DNA from: Sphaerulina vaccinii
Taxonomy: Eukaryota; Ascomycota; Dothideomycetes; Mycosphaerellales; Mycosphaerellaceae
NCBI GenBank assembly: GCA_022570795.1
Contig: JAKUDP010000001.1
Coordinates: 3,410,001-3,474,000 of the forward strand
Length of the DNA: 64,000 nt
Reading direction: 5' to 3'
Positions 22,031 to 30,888 of the stretch are shown here, piece by piece. How positions within the stretch are numbered: the first letter of the stretch is position 1; each line of letters opens with the position of its first letter. The position numbers and the translations under genes are program-made. The notes beneath the pieces were generated by a model that saw only the letters and a list, made by a program, of their open reading frames with translations, was not told the DNA's origin and did not search any database.

Positions 22031-22878
22031 TTAAGACAACGCCTTCAGCGCATCCATCTGCTTCGTCACAGCCGCCCTCTGTCCAGTACCAATGTCAAGA
22101 ATATTTCCCAACCCCTCCTGATAAAAGTTCCCAGCAATCGGTCCAGTCAAGTTGTTATTCCTAACATAGTCGAAAAGCGGGAATCTTGCTCGCAGACCTG
22201 GCAAATTCTGAAGCATTGGTGGTGGGACGTATCCTGGAGGTTGGCGGTAGACTAAGAAAGTGTAGAGATGTGGTGCGACTGAGAGTGGGGTTGGGAACAT
22301 GTATGATGCGACGCGGATGCGGTTCTGGCCTTTGAATGCAATCGGCTTGAGCGTCGCTGATGATCCAGTGCAAGAATGGTGCAAGGATGGGTGTTTCTGA
22401 ATTTGGAGCATCTGGGTCGGCCATGATGAGTGTGTACTTTGTGGTGGCTGGGTCTGTGATACTTCTTAGGAGAATGCTCATCGCTCGGCATGAAAGGGCA
22501 CTTACCGAATCCAGGCTCCTGTGTGAAGCTGAAAGTAGGTGGGTTGATTGTCTCTGTTCAGAGCGTCAGTGCTGCTTCACGGTGCACTAACAATCAGCTC
22601 TCACCTAGAGTAGAGAATTTATTGCCGAGCTCGACAGCCTTGTTGACATATGATACACTCAATGCGCTCTTAGGCTGGAAGTCTGGGATCAAGTTCGGTG
22701 TGCTGCGATCGAACTGTGCAGGCGTTGGAGGAATGATCTCCTCGCGAAGGAAAGCATCTCTCGCGGCTTGGAGTTCAGCTTGAGTAGCGGTACGGCATGT
22801 TTGGCGTTCGTTCAGGGCTGCGTCTGGTAGAGCAGCGGCACTGACTGTTACAGCGAGGGCAAAGATCGAGAGCAGCAT
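22031..22878 (-). pseudogene. secreted PEBP-family protein with an apparent 1-nt frameshift
   Basis: Three exons read well: 22878..22605, 22553..22506 and 22453..22031. The start has a signal peptide (MLLSIFALAVTVSAAAL). Splicing gives FSFTQEPGF then DPATTKYTLIMADPDAPN, the DPD(A/V)P ligand-pocket motif of phosphatidylethanolamine-binding proteins, followed by LHWII. Directly after HWIISDA, near 22340-22350, the family sequence continues only in another frame (KPIAFKGQNRIRVASYMFP, then PHLYTFLVYRQPPGYVPP) to the stop at 22031. The summed exon length is one base more than a multiple of three. No GT-AG intron fits in the gap. It is either a recent single-base frameshift (pseudogene) or a sequencing error. 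Both introns (51 and 52 nt) look intact, which favours a young lesion or an error. Confidence 0.8.
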
Positions 22879-23234
22879 CGTGATAGTGGTGTGATTTGAC
22901 TAGGTGATGGGTATCACAGGTGGATGGTTTCACAATCATATATAGCAGTCGACTATGAGGAAGTTCCATGCCAGACATCATTTCATCGGAGATGGTTCTT
23001 GACATCGATGTCACCATGCGAATCGCGGTGGGACATGCGTTGTGGGAAAGTACTTTGGCGTGGCGCGTTTCCTCGAAGGAGCACAGATCTACAGCGCCAC
23101 TTGCTTAATAGTGTCTGTGAAATCTTGGCAGCGGTATACTCCAGGTGAGTGAAGTTCTTTAGACTTTGAGCCAAGTGAGCGGCTCTGCGAATTGCCAAGT
23201 CATGACATCTTCATGCCTCCGGTACACCTGCAGT
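22879..23234. other. intergenic upstream of the PEBP-like gene
   Basis: 356 bases. The minus-strand PEBP promoter should lie here. I see nothing else that I can support. Confidence 0.45.
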
Positions 23235-23921
23235 TCAGGATTTGTCCTGCCAGTAGTAGTAGAAGGTATACTTGCGAGGTATGTATAACGTCTGCCGAGG
23301 GCGCTTCTTCGCCTGCAAGGCGCATATACGCATCTTGCCTTTCTTGTCATGAGCTTCTGTGAGTTCAATGCTCGATCCTCGGATCCAGGTTGCTGGAAGG
23401 AATCCTGTAAGGCAGAGCACATCGCAGCGCTCACAGGTAACCCATCCTTGAAAGGGACTTAAAGTGGCCTCGAAAGCTGTGATCATCTTTGCGTTCAGGC
23501 TCTTCTTGCGTTCAGGCTCTTCTTGCGTTCAACGACTAGTTCTAGGCCCTACTCGTGGGCTGGTCCCTGAAGAGCTTAGGTCGAGGGGGTGCTCAAGATG
23601 ATGCCTGAGCAAACCTTTGAGAGTATGGAGAACGCGACGTCTCGACCGATGACTGCTCTCCCAGTAGTCGTAGTCGTGCATGAAGTAGATCTGCTCCACG
23701 TGGTATACCACGTTCTCAGGACACGAGACGATGTCTGGTCGACGACGCCAGCTGACACAAAGCCGACGACAGCTGCTGCGCATTTCCGGCAATGGCCTCT
23801 CTTTCTCGAATGTTCTTGGGCTGTCATCTTGCCAGCTTGGGACGGAGTCATCTCTGAGTTGTGATAGTCGACTCTGCCATTCCTGACCGACATTGACATT
23901 GACAATCTTCAGTCCTTGCAC
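23235..23921 (-). pseudogene. possible disrupted unknown gene with a 17-bp duplication
   Basis: On the minus strand two adjacent frames look protein-like. One (23921..23529, no ATG at its extreme end) contains NVVYHVEQIYFMHDYDYWES. The other (23486..23235) contains GWVTCERCDVLCLTGFLPAT and ends in YTFYYYWQDKS. Between them, at about 23492-23531, a 17-base unit (GAACGCAAGAAGAGCCT on the minus strand) is present twice in perfect tandem. Because 17 is not a multiple of three, the extra copy shifts the frame; with one copy the downstream frame would run open into GLELVVERKKSLNAK. I do not recognise the family. It may be a gene broken by the duplication, or not a gene at all. Confidence 0.3.
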
Positions 23922-24374
23922 AAGAGAAGAAGTCGAGATCCCCTTATTTCATCCTCCGCCTCACTCACTTGCACCGCCACAGCTGTGACGTCTATCAGCA
24001 TCTTTGTCATCGTTTGCGATCTTGCTTCAGTGCATGCATCACGCGAGACACTTTTGACGACAACGACGCGCCTGCAATATCAACAACTCTACCGACTCCT
24101 CCTTCAACACGATACGACATCCGACTATCCCGACCAAGGTTAGCAAGAGGCATAGTGACAGCAAGAGCGACAGCGACAGCGGCCCACTGGGAACCGCCAT
24201 CAGCAGCTTCAGCAGCTCTTGTGCCCACTTCCTTACACAGCGACACAAACACCTCGAGCAAACTCACACGCGCACCTGAGCATTGGGATCTCGACCGCCC
24301 AGGCATTGATACATCACCTTGACTTGCGGAGCATCTGCTCCTTCAGCGATAACTAGTTTATCCCTCACCTCGGC
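23922..24374. promoter_or_regulatory. upstream region of the RING-H2 gene
   Basis: 453 bases before the RING-H2 start codon. Short frames on both strands look accidental. It should contain the RING-H2 promoter and leader, and possibly that of the doubtful locus to the left. Confidence 0.4.
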
Positions 24375-25772
24375 ATGTCTGCCACCCAGCCGCAGCAACC
24401 TCAGGAGCGCGAGGTGGTGTTTTGTCATCAGTGCGAGAATGAGTGGTACCGGGATGAACACGGATTGGTGTGTCCCGAGTGCCAGGGCGATTTCGTCGAA
24501 GTCATAGAAGCCAACAACGATCCTCGTGAAGAGGCACCCGATCCGGACGAAGATGATATTGACAACTTCGAGTGGCGGAACAACGGGCCTGGACAGCTTC
24601 CTGGAGGACATTATCATGGCACAATGCATCGCAACATCACATTACAGCCAGGTCAGGCTCCAGGCCAAGGTGGACAAGGCATAATGGGATTGATAGGACA
24701 GGCACTGGTTCCAGCATTGCAAGGCATGCTCGGTGGACAGCAGCCGCAGCCAGGTCAGCAAAGAGCACCTGGGCAAGAGGGTGTGCCACAGTCGCCGCAG
24801 CCAGGTGGCGGTACTACCACTCGTCACGGTGCCGGTCCTGGATTCTCCTACACCATAACTACTTCGACCCGTTCCAACTTCGGTCCACGGGATGCAAATC
24901 AGCCACAGCCGTTCACGAATCAGCCTGAGCACATCGACCGGATGATGGCTCAAATGTTCATGAATATCGGCGCGATGCCAGCTCATGGGCACGGCCATCA
25001 CCACCATCATGGTGGCCCAACGTACGTCTTCGGCGGCATGCCAGCAGGGCCTCCAGGTCACCAAGGGGAGGGTGCAGATGGTATGCCAGGAGGACCAATG
25101 GGCTTTGGCAACATCTTCCAGATGCTTGGCTTGGGTCTGCCTCCAGGTGGCGTGGCCGGCGACCATGTCTACACTCAGGAAGGATTCGATAGGATCATGA
25201 CGCAGCTCATGCAGCAGCACCAAGCTGGAAACGCACCACCACCTGCCACAGAAGAAGCTATCGATGCGCTCCCCAAGCGTAAGATAACCGAGAAGGACTT
25301 TGGCGATGGCGGCAAAGCGGACTGCAGCATCTGCATGGACGAGGCTGAGCTAGGTTCCGAAGTCACCGAGTTGCCTTGCCATCACTGGTTCCACTTCGAC
25401 TGCATCAAGGCTTGGTTGAAAGAGCACGACACTTGCCCGCACTGCCGGCAAGGCATCACGCCCAAAGAAGGTGAACAATCCACGAATCGTCCACGGCAGC
25501 CTGGCGAAGCACCTCGACACGACATGCATAGCCCTGAGTATCAGCGTTCGCACGTTCCTGGTGAGTACCCCTTCCCAAGTCAGAGTTCTTCTGGCGCAGG
25601 AGGTGGTACGGCCGATAACGGCGACGAGCGCCGCAGTGCCAGCCCTCGAGCTGAGCGCAGTGGCGGCATGTTCTCTCGCATGCGTGAAGCTTTCTCACCG
25701 CGCGAGAATCCCAACAGCGGTTCTGGCGGCGGCACCAGCGGCGGCGTCGAGCGCGTGCGCGAGCGTAAATAG
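24375..25772 (+). CDS. RING-H2 E3 ubiquitin ligase with N-terminal zinc ribbon
   Basis: Intronless, 465 residues. An N-terminal zinc ribbon uses C17/C20 and C33/C36 (VVFCHQCENEW, VCPECQGDF), followed by an acidic run. The middle is Gly/Pro/Gln-rich with a His run near 205. The RING-H2 finger lies at about 317-358: CSICMDEAELGSEVTELPCH, then HWFHFDCIKAWLKEHDTCPHC, with the C-C-C-H-H-C-C-C pattern complete. The C-terminal 100 residues are Ser/Gly/Arg-rich and disordered. This layout matches the RNF115/RNF126 class of ligases, which pair an N-terminal zinc finger that binds ubiquitin with a C-terminal RING that recruits an E2. Substrates are unknown. The next open frame begins about 115 bases downstream on the same strand. 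Confidence 0.92.
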   Translation: MSATQPQQPQEREVVFCHQCENEWYRDEHGLVCPECQGDFVEVIEANNDPREEAPDPDEDDIDNFEWRNNGPGQLPGGHYHGTMHRNITLQPGQAPGQGGQGIMGLIGQALVPALQGMLGGQQPQPGQQRAPGQEGVPQSPQPGGGTTTRHGAGPGFSYTITTSTRSNFGPRDANQPQPFTNQPEHIDRMMAQMFMNIGAMPAHGHGHHHHHGGPTYVFGGMPAGPPGHQGEGADGMPGGPMGFGNIFQMLGLGLPPGGVAGDHVYTQEGFDRIMTQLMQQHQAGNAPPPATEEAIDALPKRKITEKDFGDGGKADCSICMDEAELGSEVTELPCHHWFHFDCIKAWLKEHDTCPHCRQGITPKEGEQSTNRPRQPGEAPRHDMHSPEYQRSHVPGEYPFPSQSSSGAGGGTADNGDERRSASPRAERSGGMFSRMREAFSPRENPNSGSGGGTSGGVERVRERK

Positions 25773-25888
25773 ACGACTTCTTCACAGATTCCACCAGACT
25801 GGGGAGCATACAGTATTGGTTAGCAGCGGTATGGTACCGCTTTTGGCACGACATCAAGGCTCACGTTTTCTTGTATTATAGATGATAG

Positions 25889-26899
25889 CGTTTCGAGAGC
25901 GACGGACGACATGACAGGATCGAGACGCCAGCGATTCGCGGCGCTTATGAACAGGGCGACACAGAATATACGCCCCCGGAACAGAGGACCCTCTGGATAC
26001 GAGTAGGTCGAATCGGAGCATCAGTAATAGCGTGGAACGACCCCAGAATAAATACCACTGCATCACTGTTCCACGTATCGAGCATTTCATCATCACAAAC
26101 TTCTGCTGACGTCCATTGCCTCTCCAGATATCGAACATACGCATGGACCGATCGAACCGCCAACCATCCAGTGAATCTCCCTAACAATATCATTCGTCCG
26201 AATGCCGATATACCAAACGTCTATCAGTTGAGACCACGCCTGTCCTTTCGTCAATCAGTTCGTTCAGACTTTCGTGCTTTAGGCAGAGCTCTTGGAGCTC
26301 GAAGTCGCTATCGTGAGAGACAAAACCCGGACGATCAAGTCCTGGCACCTGGTCCAGTGATGGTTACATTGCTACGAGGCGGTAATGGACCAAGAACCGT
26401 TATCGTCTCGTTCGGGCTTCGGCCACACAACAGAGTGGAAAGGAGACTGGCTCGAAGATCTGATACAAGATCCTTGGCTGATATTCCGGAACCTGGCCCA
26501 TTACCTTCAACTCCTTTGGCAACTCTATACTCTCGTCTCGAGCAAACCGACGACGACGCACCAGATGAGCCAGATACTCGCTCCATGCGGAACCTTTACA
26601 GCTTCTCCGATTCTGGAGATAGCGTCAACATACCTGACCCTGGTTTCCGACCTTCTGTATCTCCCGAGCATGCTTACGAAATGACAGCCTCGACAACGTC
26701 AGATTCCCCGCTGGATCCGCGAGCACCGCGTCAGGTCGATGAGTTCGATGCTGTCTCTGATCCTCACGAACCCGCGAGCCCTGCCACGAACCAACGTTTC
26801 CAGCGATTGTTTGCACGGCGTCAGTCTTTCTGGTTGCGCAGACATGCAATGGGAGGCTTTTCCTCTGATGAAAGAGTTGGGGTGCCAAAGGGGCCCTGA
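25889..26899 (+). CDS. uncharacterised protein; long stop-free frame with unclear 5' end
   Basis: The frame is free of stops for 337 codons, from just after a TAG at 25886-25888 to the TGA at 26897-26899. That length is hard to explain by chance. It has no ATG in its first 150 codons, so an ORF caller would start it at GTG 26171. The likely explanation is a 5' exon: ATG at 25831 followed at once by a possible donor (GTACCG) and an acceptor ending GATAG at 25888 would give M-R-F-E-S in frame, but this is only one candidate. The protein includes TLWIRVGRIGASVIAWNDPR, an Arg-rich middle (RPRLSFRQSVRSDFRALGRA) and a Ser/Pro/Asp-rich disordered C-terminal half. There is no signal peptide, membrane helix or recognisable domain. 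Function unknown. Confidence 0.6.
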   Translation, partial: RFESDGRHDRIETPAIRGAYEQGDTEYTPPEQRTLWIRVGRIGASVIAWNDPRINTTASLFHVSSISSSQTSADVHCLSRYRTYAWTDRTANHPVNLPNNIIRPNADIPNVYQLRPRLSFRQSVRSDFRALGRALGARSRYRERQNPDDQVLAPGPVMVTLLRGGNGPRTVIVSFGLRPHNRVERRLARRSDTRSLADIPEPGPLPSTPLATLYSRLEQTDDDAPDEPDTRSMRNLYSFSDSGDSVNIPDPGFRPSVSPEHAYEMTASTTSDSPLDPRAPRQVDEFDAVSDPHEPASPATNQRFQRLFARRQSFWLRRHAMGGFSSDERVGVPKGP

Positions 26900-28893
26900 T
26901 TTGATCGTTTCCAGCATGTTGGCTGACTGGAAAGAGCGATTTCTACTCCTGATAAGAGATATTGAGCCAAGATACGTGCTTAGCCAATGGAGGAAGTTGG
27001 CCTAGGGTAGAAGCAGAAGTAGGTGGATGTCAGTGTCTTGGCTGGTATGCTATGCATCTGCAACCTCGTACCTTCCCATTTCAGCTCTCTGGCGACCTGC
27101 GATGTTACACGCTACCGTCAGGCTATTGCATTGTCCGGTGGAAGGCCGCAAGCGAGCGAAGCCTGCAGCGGCGGAGTGAACAGGCGGTCTATGTCCTCTC
27201 GTTAGAACACGACCCGTCGTGATCTTGTGATCATTCTGCAGTCGTGATAAGACTTCTGATCAGCTTTGCTGAGCCACCTAACTTTGAGCCGGTGAAATTG
27301 TTATGTGCTTGTCTTCAGCCTTACAGCTTTGCCAATGCTGTGTCTCAGATGACAGCATGGTTGACAGCGGGATGTGTAACATCGAAGCTGAGCACGCGGG
27401 ACAAACGGTAGTATCGAGCTTACCACGCAGAACGTTCTTGACAGTCCATGCTGTTGTGTCTGACTAGGCCACATGTCCTGTGACACTTGCTTGAGGTTGA
27501 CCAGCGCTGTCTTATCTCGTGCAAGATCTTCAAGACACCGCTCATATCGTAGACTAATGCACAACAGCACCAGTAGTCTTCAATCATAAGCGACACCTTC
27601 CCTTTGAGGTTGGTATAATATCAAGATCAACAACCAAGATCTTGGCAGGAGCTTGGCGATGATCAAGCTGCCAACCTCGTTGGTCGTTAGGGATGTAGTA
27701 TACAAATCCGTATATACAGTATACAGCGTATAGTAGACAGTATATACGTCTCTCAAAGGCCTGACCTCGGTATATACCTATAGAAAGATTATGTAATACG
27801 TCGATAACACTCTAGACCTAGGGTTATCCATAGTAATAAGCCGTATCCAAGCCACCTCGGGCTATAACTCGCTTGTATGTACCAGTATATACCTGTATAG
27901 TAGACCGTATATACAGCGCAGCTTTCCGGTACACGGTAGATCTCCATCCCTATTGGTCGTCGCTTCTTGCGCCGCCACAACGCCATTCATCTCGCATCCT
28001 GACTATCCACATTGTTTCACAGCCTGTACCTTGATGGCGGGGCTCGAGATATATTGAAGGCCTCTGTATGTACGACCGAGTGATATCTGACAGGTCAGGA
28101 ACAGGAAGATTGTGGACCGCGCGTGGCTTCTTGTGCCACTTCAACTCTGACGATGTCCTCCCGATTCGGCTACAATGTGCCCTCACGTCGCACCAAGAAC
28201 CTGCTTGCATACTGATGGAAGAATATACCGCGGCGGGCTCCTTCATCCATTTACCTACCTCCTATTCACCGGACGACGTGCCTCATGTAGCATTTCGGTC
28301 CTCGCCTCGAGTGCCTCCACAATGCAGATCGCAGGGACTGAAATATGCGGTACAAGTGTATACGAGCGCCAAACAACCATACACGACAGAGAATCACCTT
28401 CCGCTTTGTCGAGCGCATATATCTGCCAAGTAGACCGGTCCGCTGCAGGTGTTATGTGTTCGCCTACTATCTGCAAGTCACCTACCTGGAACGATTCCTC
28501 ACTGGTGGCTTAGGGCGGATTAAGCTTCTCCTTCCTACTTCGAGGGCTGCATGATGGCTTCTAGCATGTCTTGGCCTGTGGCGGATTGATGATCCTCTAT
28601 GCTCGTTTGATAGCACGCAGGTATCCGAGCGTGCTGGCGCGTGGGTTGCCGATCATTCACTCCTGCCTGTTGCAGACTTGTGCTTCGAGAAACGGCATGA
28701 GTAGTGATACTACAGTGGAGCTCAGCTGGGAAGGCGGGATGCGCGAGCGTGGCAGTTACAGGTGAGTTGTGTTGTATAAAGTGAGCCTCTCCCTCTCATA
28801 TGCAAAAGGCCATCAAGGTCAACATCCAATTCATTCACTTGCCTCTACTACTACTATTCTTGGCTAGCACGCAGCACTGGACGCCACTTCAAG
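26900..28893. other. 2 kb gene-poor region
   Basis: Between the unknown frame and the M43 protease I find no supported gene. A TA-rich repeat relic at about 27690-27915 is listed separately. The frame 28068..28433 (plus, 121 aa) has no recognisable domain. The last few hundred bases should be the protease promoter. Confidence 0.45.
27690..27915. repeat. TA-rich relic with repeated GTATATAC motifs
   Basis: The palindrome GTATATAC or close variants recurs at about 27711, 27740, 27771, 27886 and 27908. A longer unit, GTATAGTAGAC(C/A)GTATATAC, occurs at about 27729 and again at about 27895, in direct orientation about 165 bases apart. The segment is far richer in TA than its surroundings. The pattern fits an old transposable-element fragment worn down by RIP-type C-to-T mutation (CpA to TpA), or a simple AT-rich island. 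No coding remnant is recognisable. Confidence 0.45.
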
Positions 28894-29862
28894 ATGCTAT
28901 CTTCACTCTTCGCCCTCGCGGTGGCTGCTGCCGGCTTTGCCTCTGCCGACCTTATTCGATGTGGAACTGGAAACCCCAATGCCACGCACAAGGCAGAGAT
29001 GAACGAGGCTGTCATGTCAGCAGACATGCAGCGTGTTGTGGCCCAAGCTGTCTCCGTCAACACCTACGTCCACATCGTTACCACTTCAGCGAAGTCTGGC
29101 CAATATACCAGAGCCATGGCTACCGAGCAAATGAAGGTTATGAATAGCGCCTATGCTCCATTGGGAATCTCCTTCACCACTGCCGCTATCGACATCACTG
29201 TCAACAACGCCTGGGCTGCAGCATCTCAGGGCAGCACAGCCGAGAAGCAAATGAAGCAGAACCTCCGACAAGGTAAGCAGCAGTAGTCCAAGGCATCCCC
29301 AATTCCCAATGTCTCATTGAGCTTGAGCCTGCTGAGGCGACAAGCTCAAGGACAGGCATGCTGAGACACATCCCCGAACTTCAGAGGTAGTTGCTGACCT
29401 CTTATGTTCGCAGGCTCCTATGCAGACCTAAACTTGTACTTCCTATCTGACCTCGGCGGTGGCTTGCTCGGCTTCTGCTACTTCCCACTCTCCAGCCCAA
29501 CGTCCAACGACAAGATCCTCGATGGCTGCATCAACCTCGCTGGCAGTCTTCCGGGCGGCGACGCTACTAATTACGACGAAGGGTATACCGCTGTGCACGA
29601 GAGCGGTCACTGGTTTGGACTCTATCACGTTTTCCAAGGACAGAGCTGCTCTGGTAGTGGCGATCAGGTTTCCGACACTCCTATTCAGAAGACTGCCACC
29701 AGCGGATGCCCATCTAGCCAAGACTCGTGCCCCAACAGCTCCGGTGCTGACTCAATCCACAACTATATGGACTACAGCTACGACAGGTGTATGTACGAGT
29801 TCACTACCGGCCAGAGCCAGCGTGCGAACGCTCTGTACTCCCAATACCGTGCCGGCAAATAG
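28894..29862 (+). CDS. secreted M43-family (pappalysin-like) zinc metalloprotease
   Basis: Join of 28894..29272 and 29414..29862, 275 residues. The signal peptide is MLSSLFALAVAAAGFASA. The catalytic site is H188-E-S-G-H192-W-F-G-L-Y-H198, the HExxHxxGxxH zinc motif of metzincins, and a Met-turn follows (SIHNYMDYSYDRCMYEFTTG). Cysteine spacing after the zinc site (CSGSGDQVSDTP, CPSSQDSCP) matches the MEP1-type fungal M43B proteases, which are secreted and degrade host or environmental proteins. The intron (29273..29413, 141 nt, phase 1) is an introner-like element, listed separately. Without splicing the frame stops eight bases into the intron (KQQ-stop), leaving a form with no catalytic site. 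Confidence 0.93.
29273..29413 (+). mobile_element. introner-like element ILE-1 in the M43 protease gene
   Basis: A 141 nt intron with GTAAGC donor and TTCGCAG acceptor. It closely matches the intron at 45134-45281 in an unrelated gene: both begin GTAAGCAGCAGTAG and share CCCAATGTCTCA and TGAGCTTGAGCCTGCTGAGG. It contains three nested inverted repeats: TGTCTCA (29310-29316) with TGAGACA (29362-29368), TTGAGCTTG (29317-29325) with CAAGCTCAA (29341-29349), and GCCT/AGGC around a GCTG loop. Ordinary introns in this window are 44-95 nt. Length, sharing between unrelated genes and hairpin structure are the hallmarks reported for fungal introner-like elements. Confidence 0.88.
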
Positions 29863-30888
29863 ATGAATGAGGTTACGAGTGCTTGATGTTGTAGCGATGG
29901 CGTTGGGTTAGTTAATTCCAGAGCTGGGCATGTCTGCTGGGTGGATATTGTCTTGTTTCGAGCATTCCTAAGTCAACAGATATATCGACAGCAAACTAGA
30001 TGCTTTGCATAAGTGTTGCAAACTTGCCTGCCTGTCTACAACTTTCGCTCACTCTGGAATTGCCCTCAAGGTTGATATGTCGATGAGGCGAAGTCCAGGG
30101 ACGAAGATGCTAGTCGTTGCCAGCCTCTCTGCGATCTCGCGTTGTCTATGCAGCGTCGGACTGCTAGCAAAGTCGAAGCTAGAACCGGAGAGGCTGCATG
30201 GTGAGCCTGCCATAAAGTCTGGTTGTCTCTGACGCTCGCTGCTAGCTGTGCAAACCCAGGGCAAAGGCAGCATGTGGCAGCAACGACCAATTTCCGCGAG
30301 CCTTGGTCGTGCAGAGTTGTTCCGGCAGCATCGGCGAAATGAGGCGTTGAGGTGTACTGGAGCAGTTCGTCAGTGCAAGCCACAGTGCCACAGCAAAGTG
30401 CGAATCGAAACAGTGTGATGTCTGGTTGGAGGCAAGTTACGTCCATTGTCTATCCGCCTTATGTCGTTAGAGGTCCTCGATTCGAACGGTAGAGCACTGG
30501 TCTTTCGACCACGTGCACAAGCCAATTCGACATCGACGCCTCGTTTTCATCGTCACTTTTCATCGAAGAGAATGTGTCAGGACCTCCAAAAGAAGTAACC
30601 CTCGCCACCCACAGCGCAACCTCGAAAAACGCCTGCTTGCAATAACCGAAACGCAAAGTGGTATATCCCGTTTCTCCCCTGTTGTAGCAGAGTTCCCAAC
30701 ACACACACACTCATCGCCTTGCTCACACGCACAACTCAGACAATTGCAAGCTTGCAAGCATAGCTTTTTCTTTTCCTTACTTCGCACATGGGTATCCCCG
30801 AACAAGCATCAAAAGCAAAACGCGACAAATAAATATCAAAACCAACAGCATATTCATATCGCTTGTAACGACAACAACATTTGAACAA
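29863..30888. other. convergent intergenic region, M43 protease / KH protein
   Basis: About 1 kb between two 3' ends. Several small frames occur on both strands, none with a recognisable domain. Both 3' UTRs should lie here. Confidence 0.5.

Noticed and set aside
26171..26899. taking GTG at 26171 as the start of the unknown gene
   Set aside because: The frame is open for a further 94 codons upstream; a GTG start in a fungal nuclear gene is unlikely.
30470..30525. tRNA-like text (GATTCGAACGGTAGAGCACTG and GGTCTTTCGACCA) on the plus strand
   Set aside because: It resembles pieces of a tRNA D-arm and anticodon arm, but there is no complete A box, no acceptor stem and no T-arm in order. I cannot fold it into a cloverleaf.
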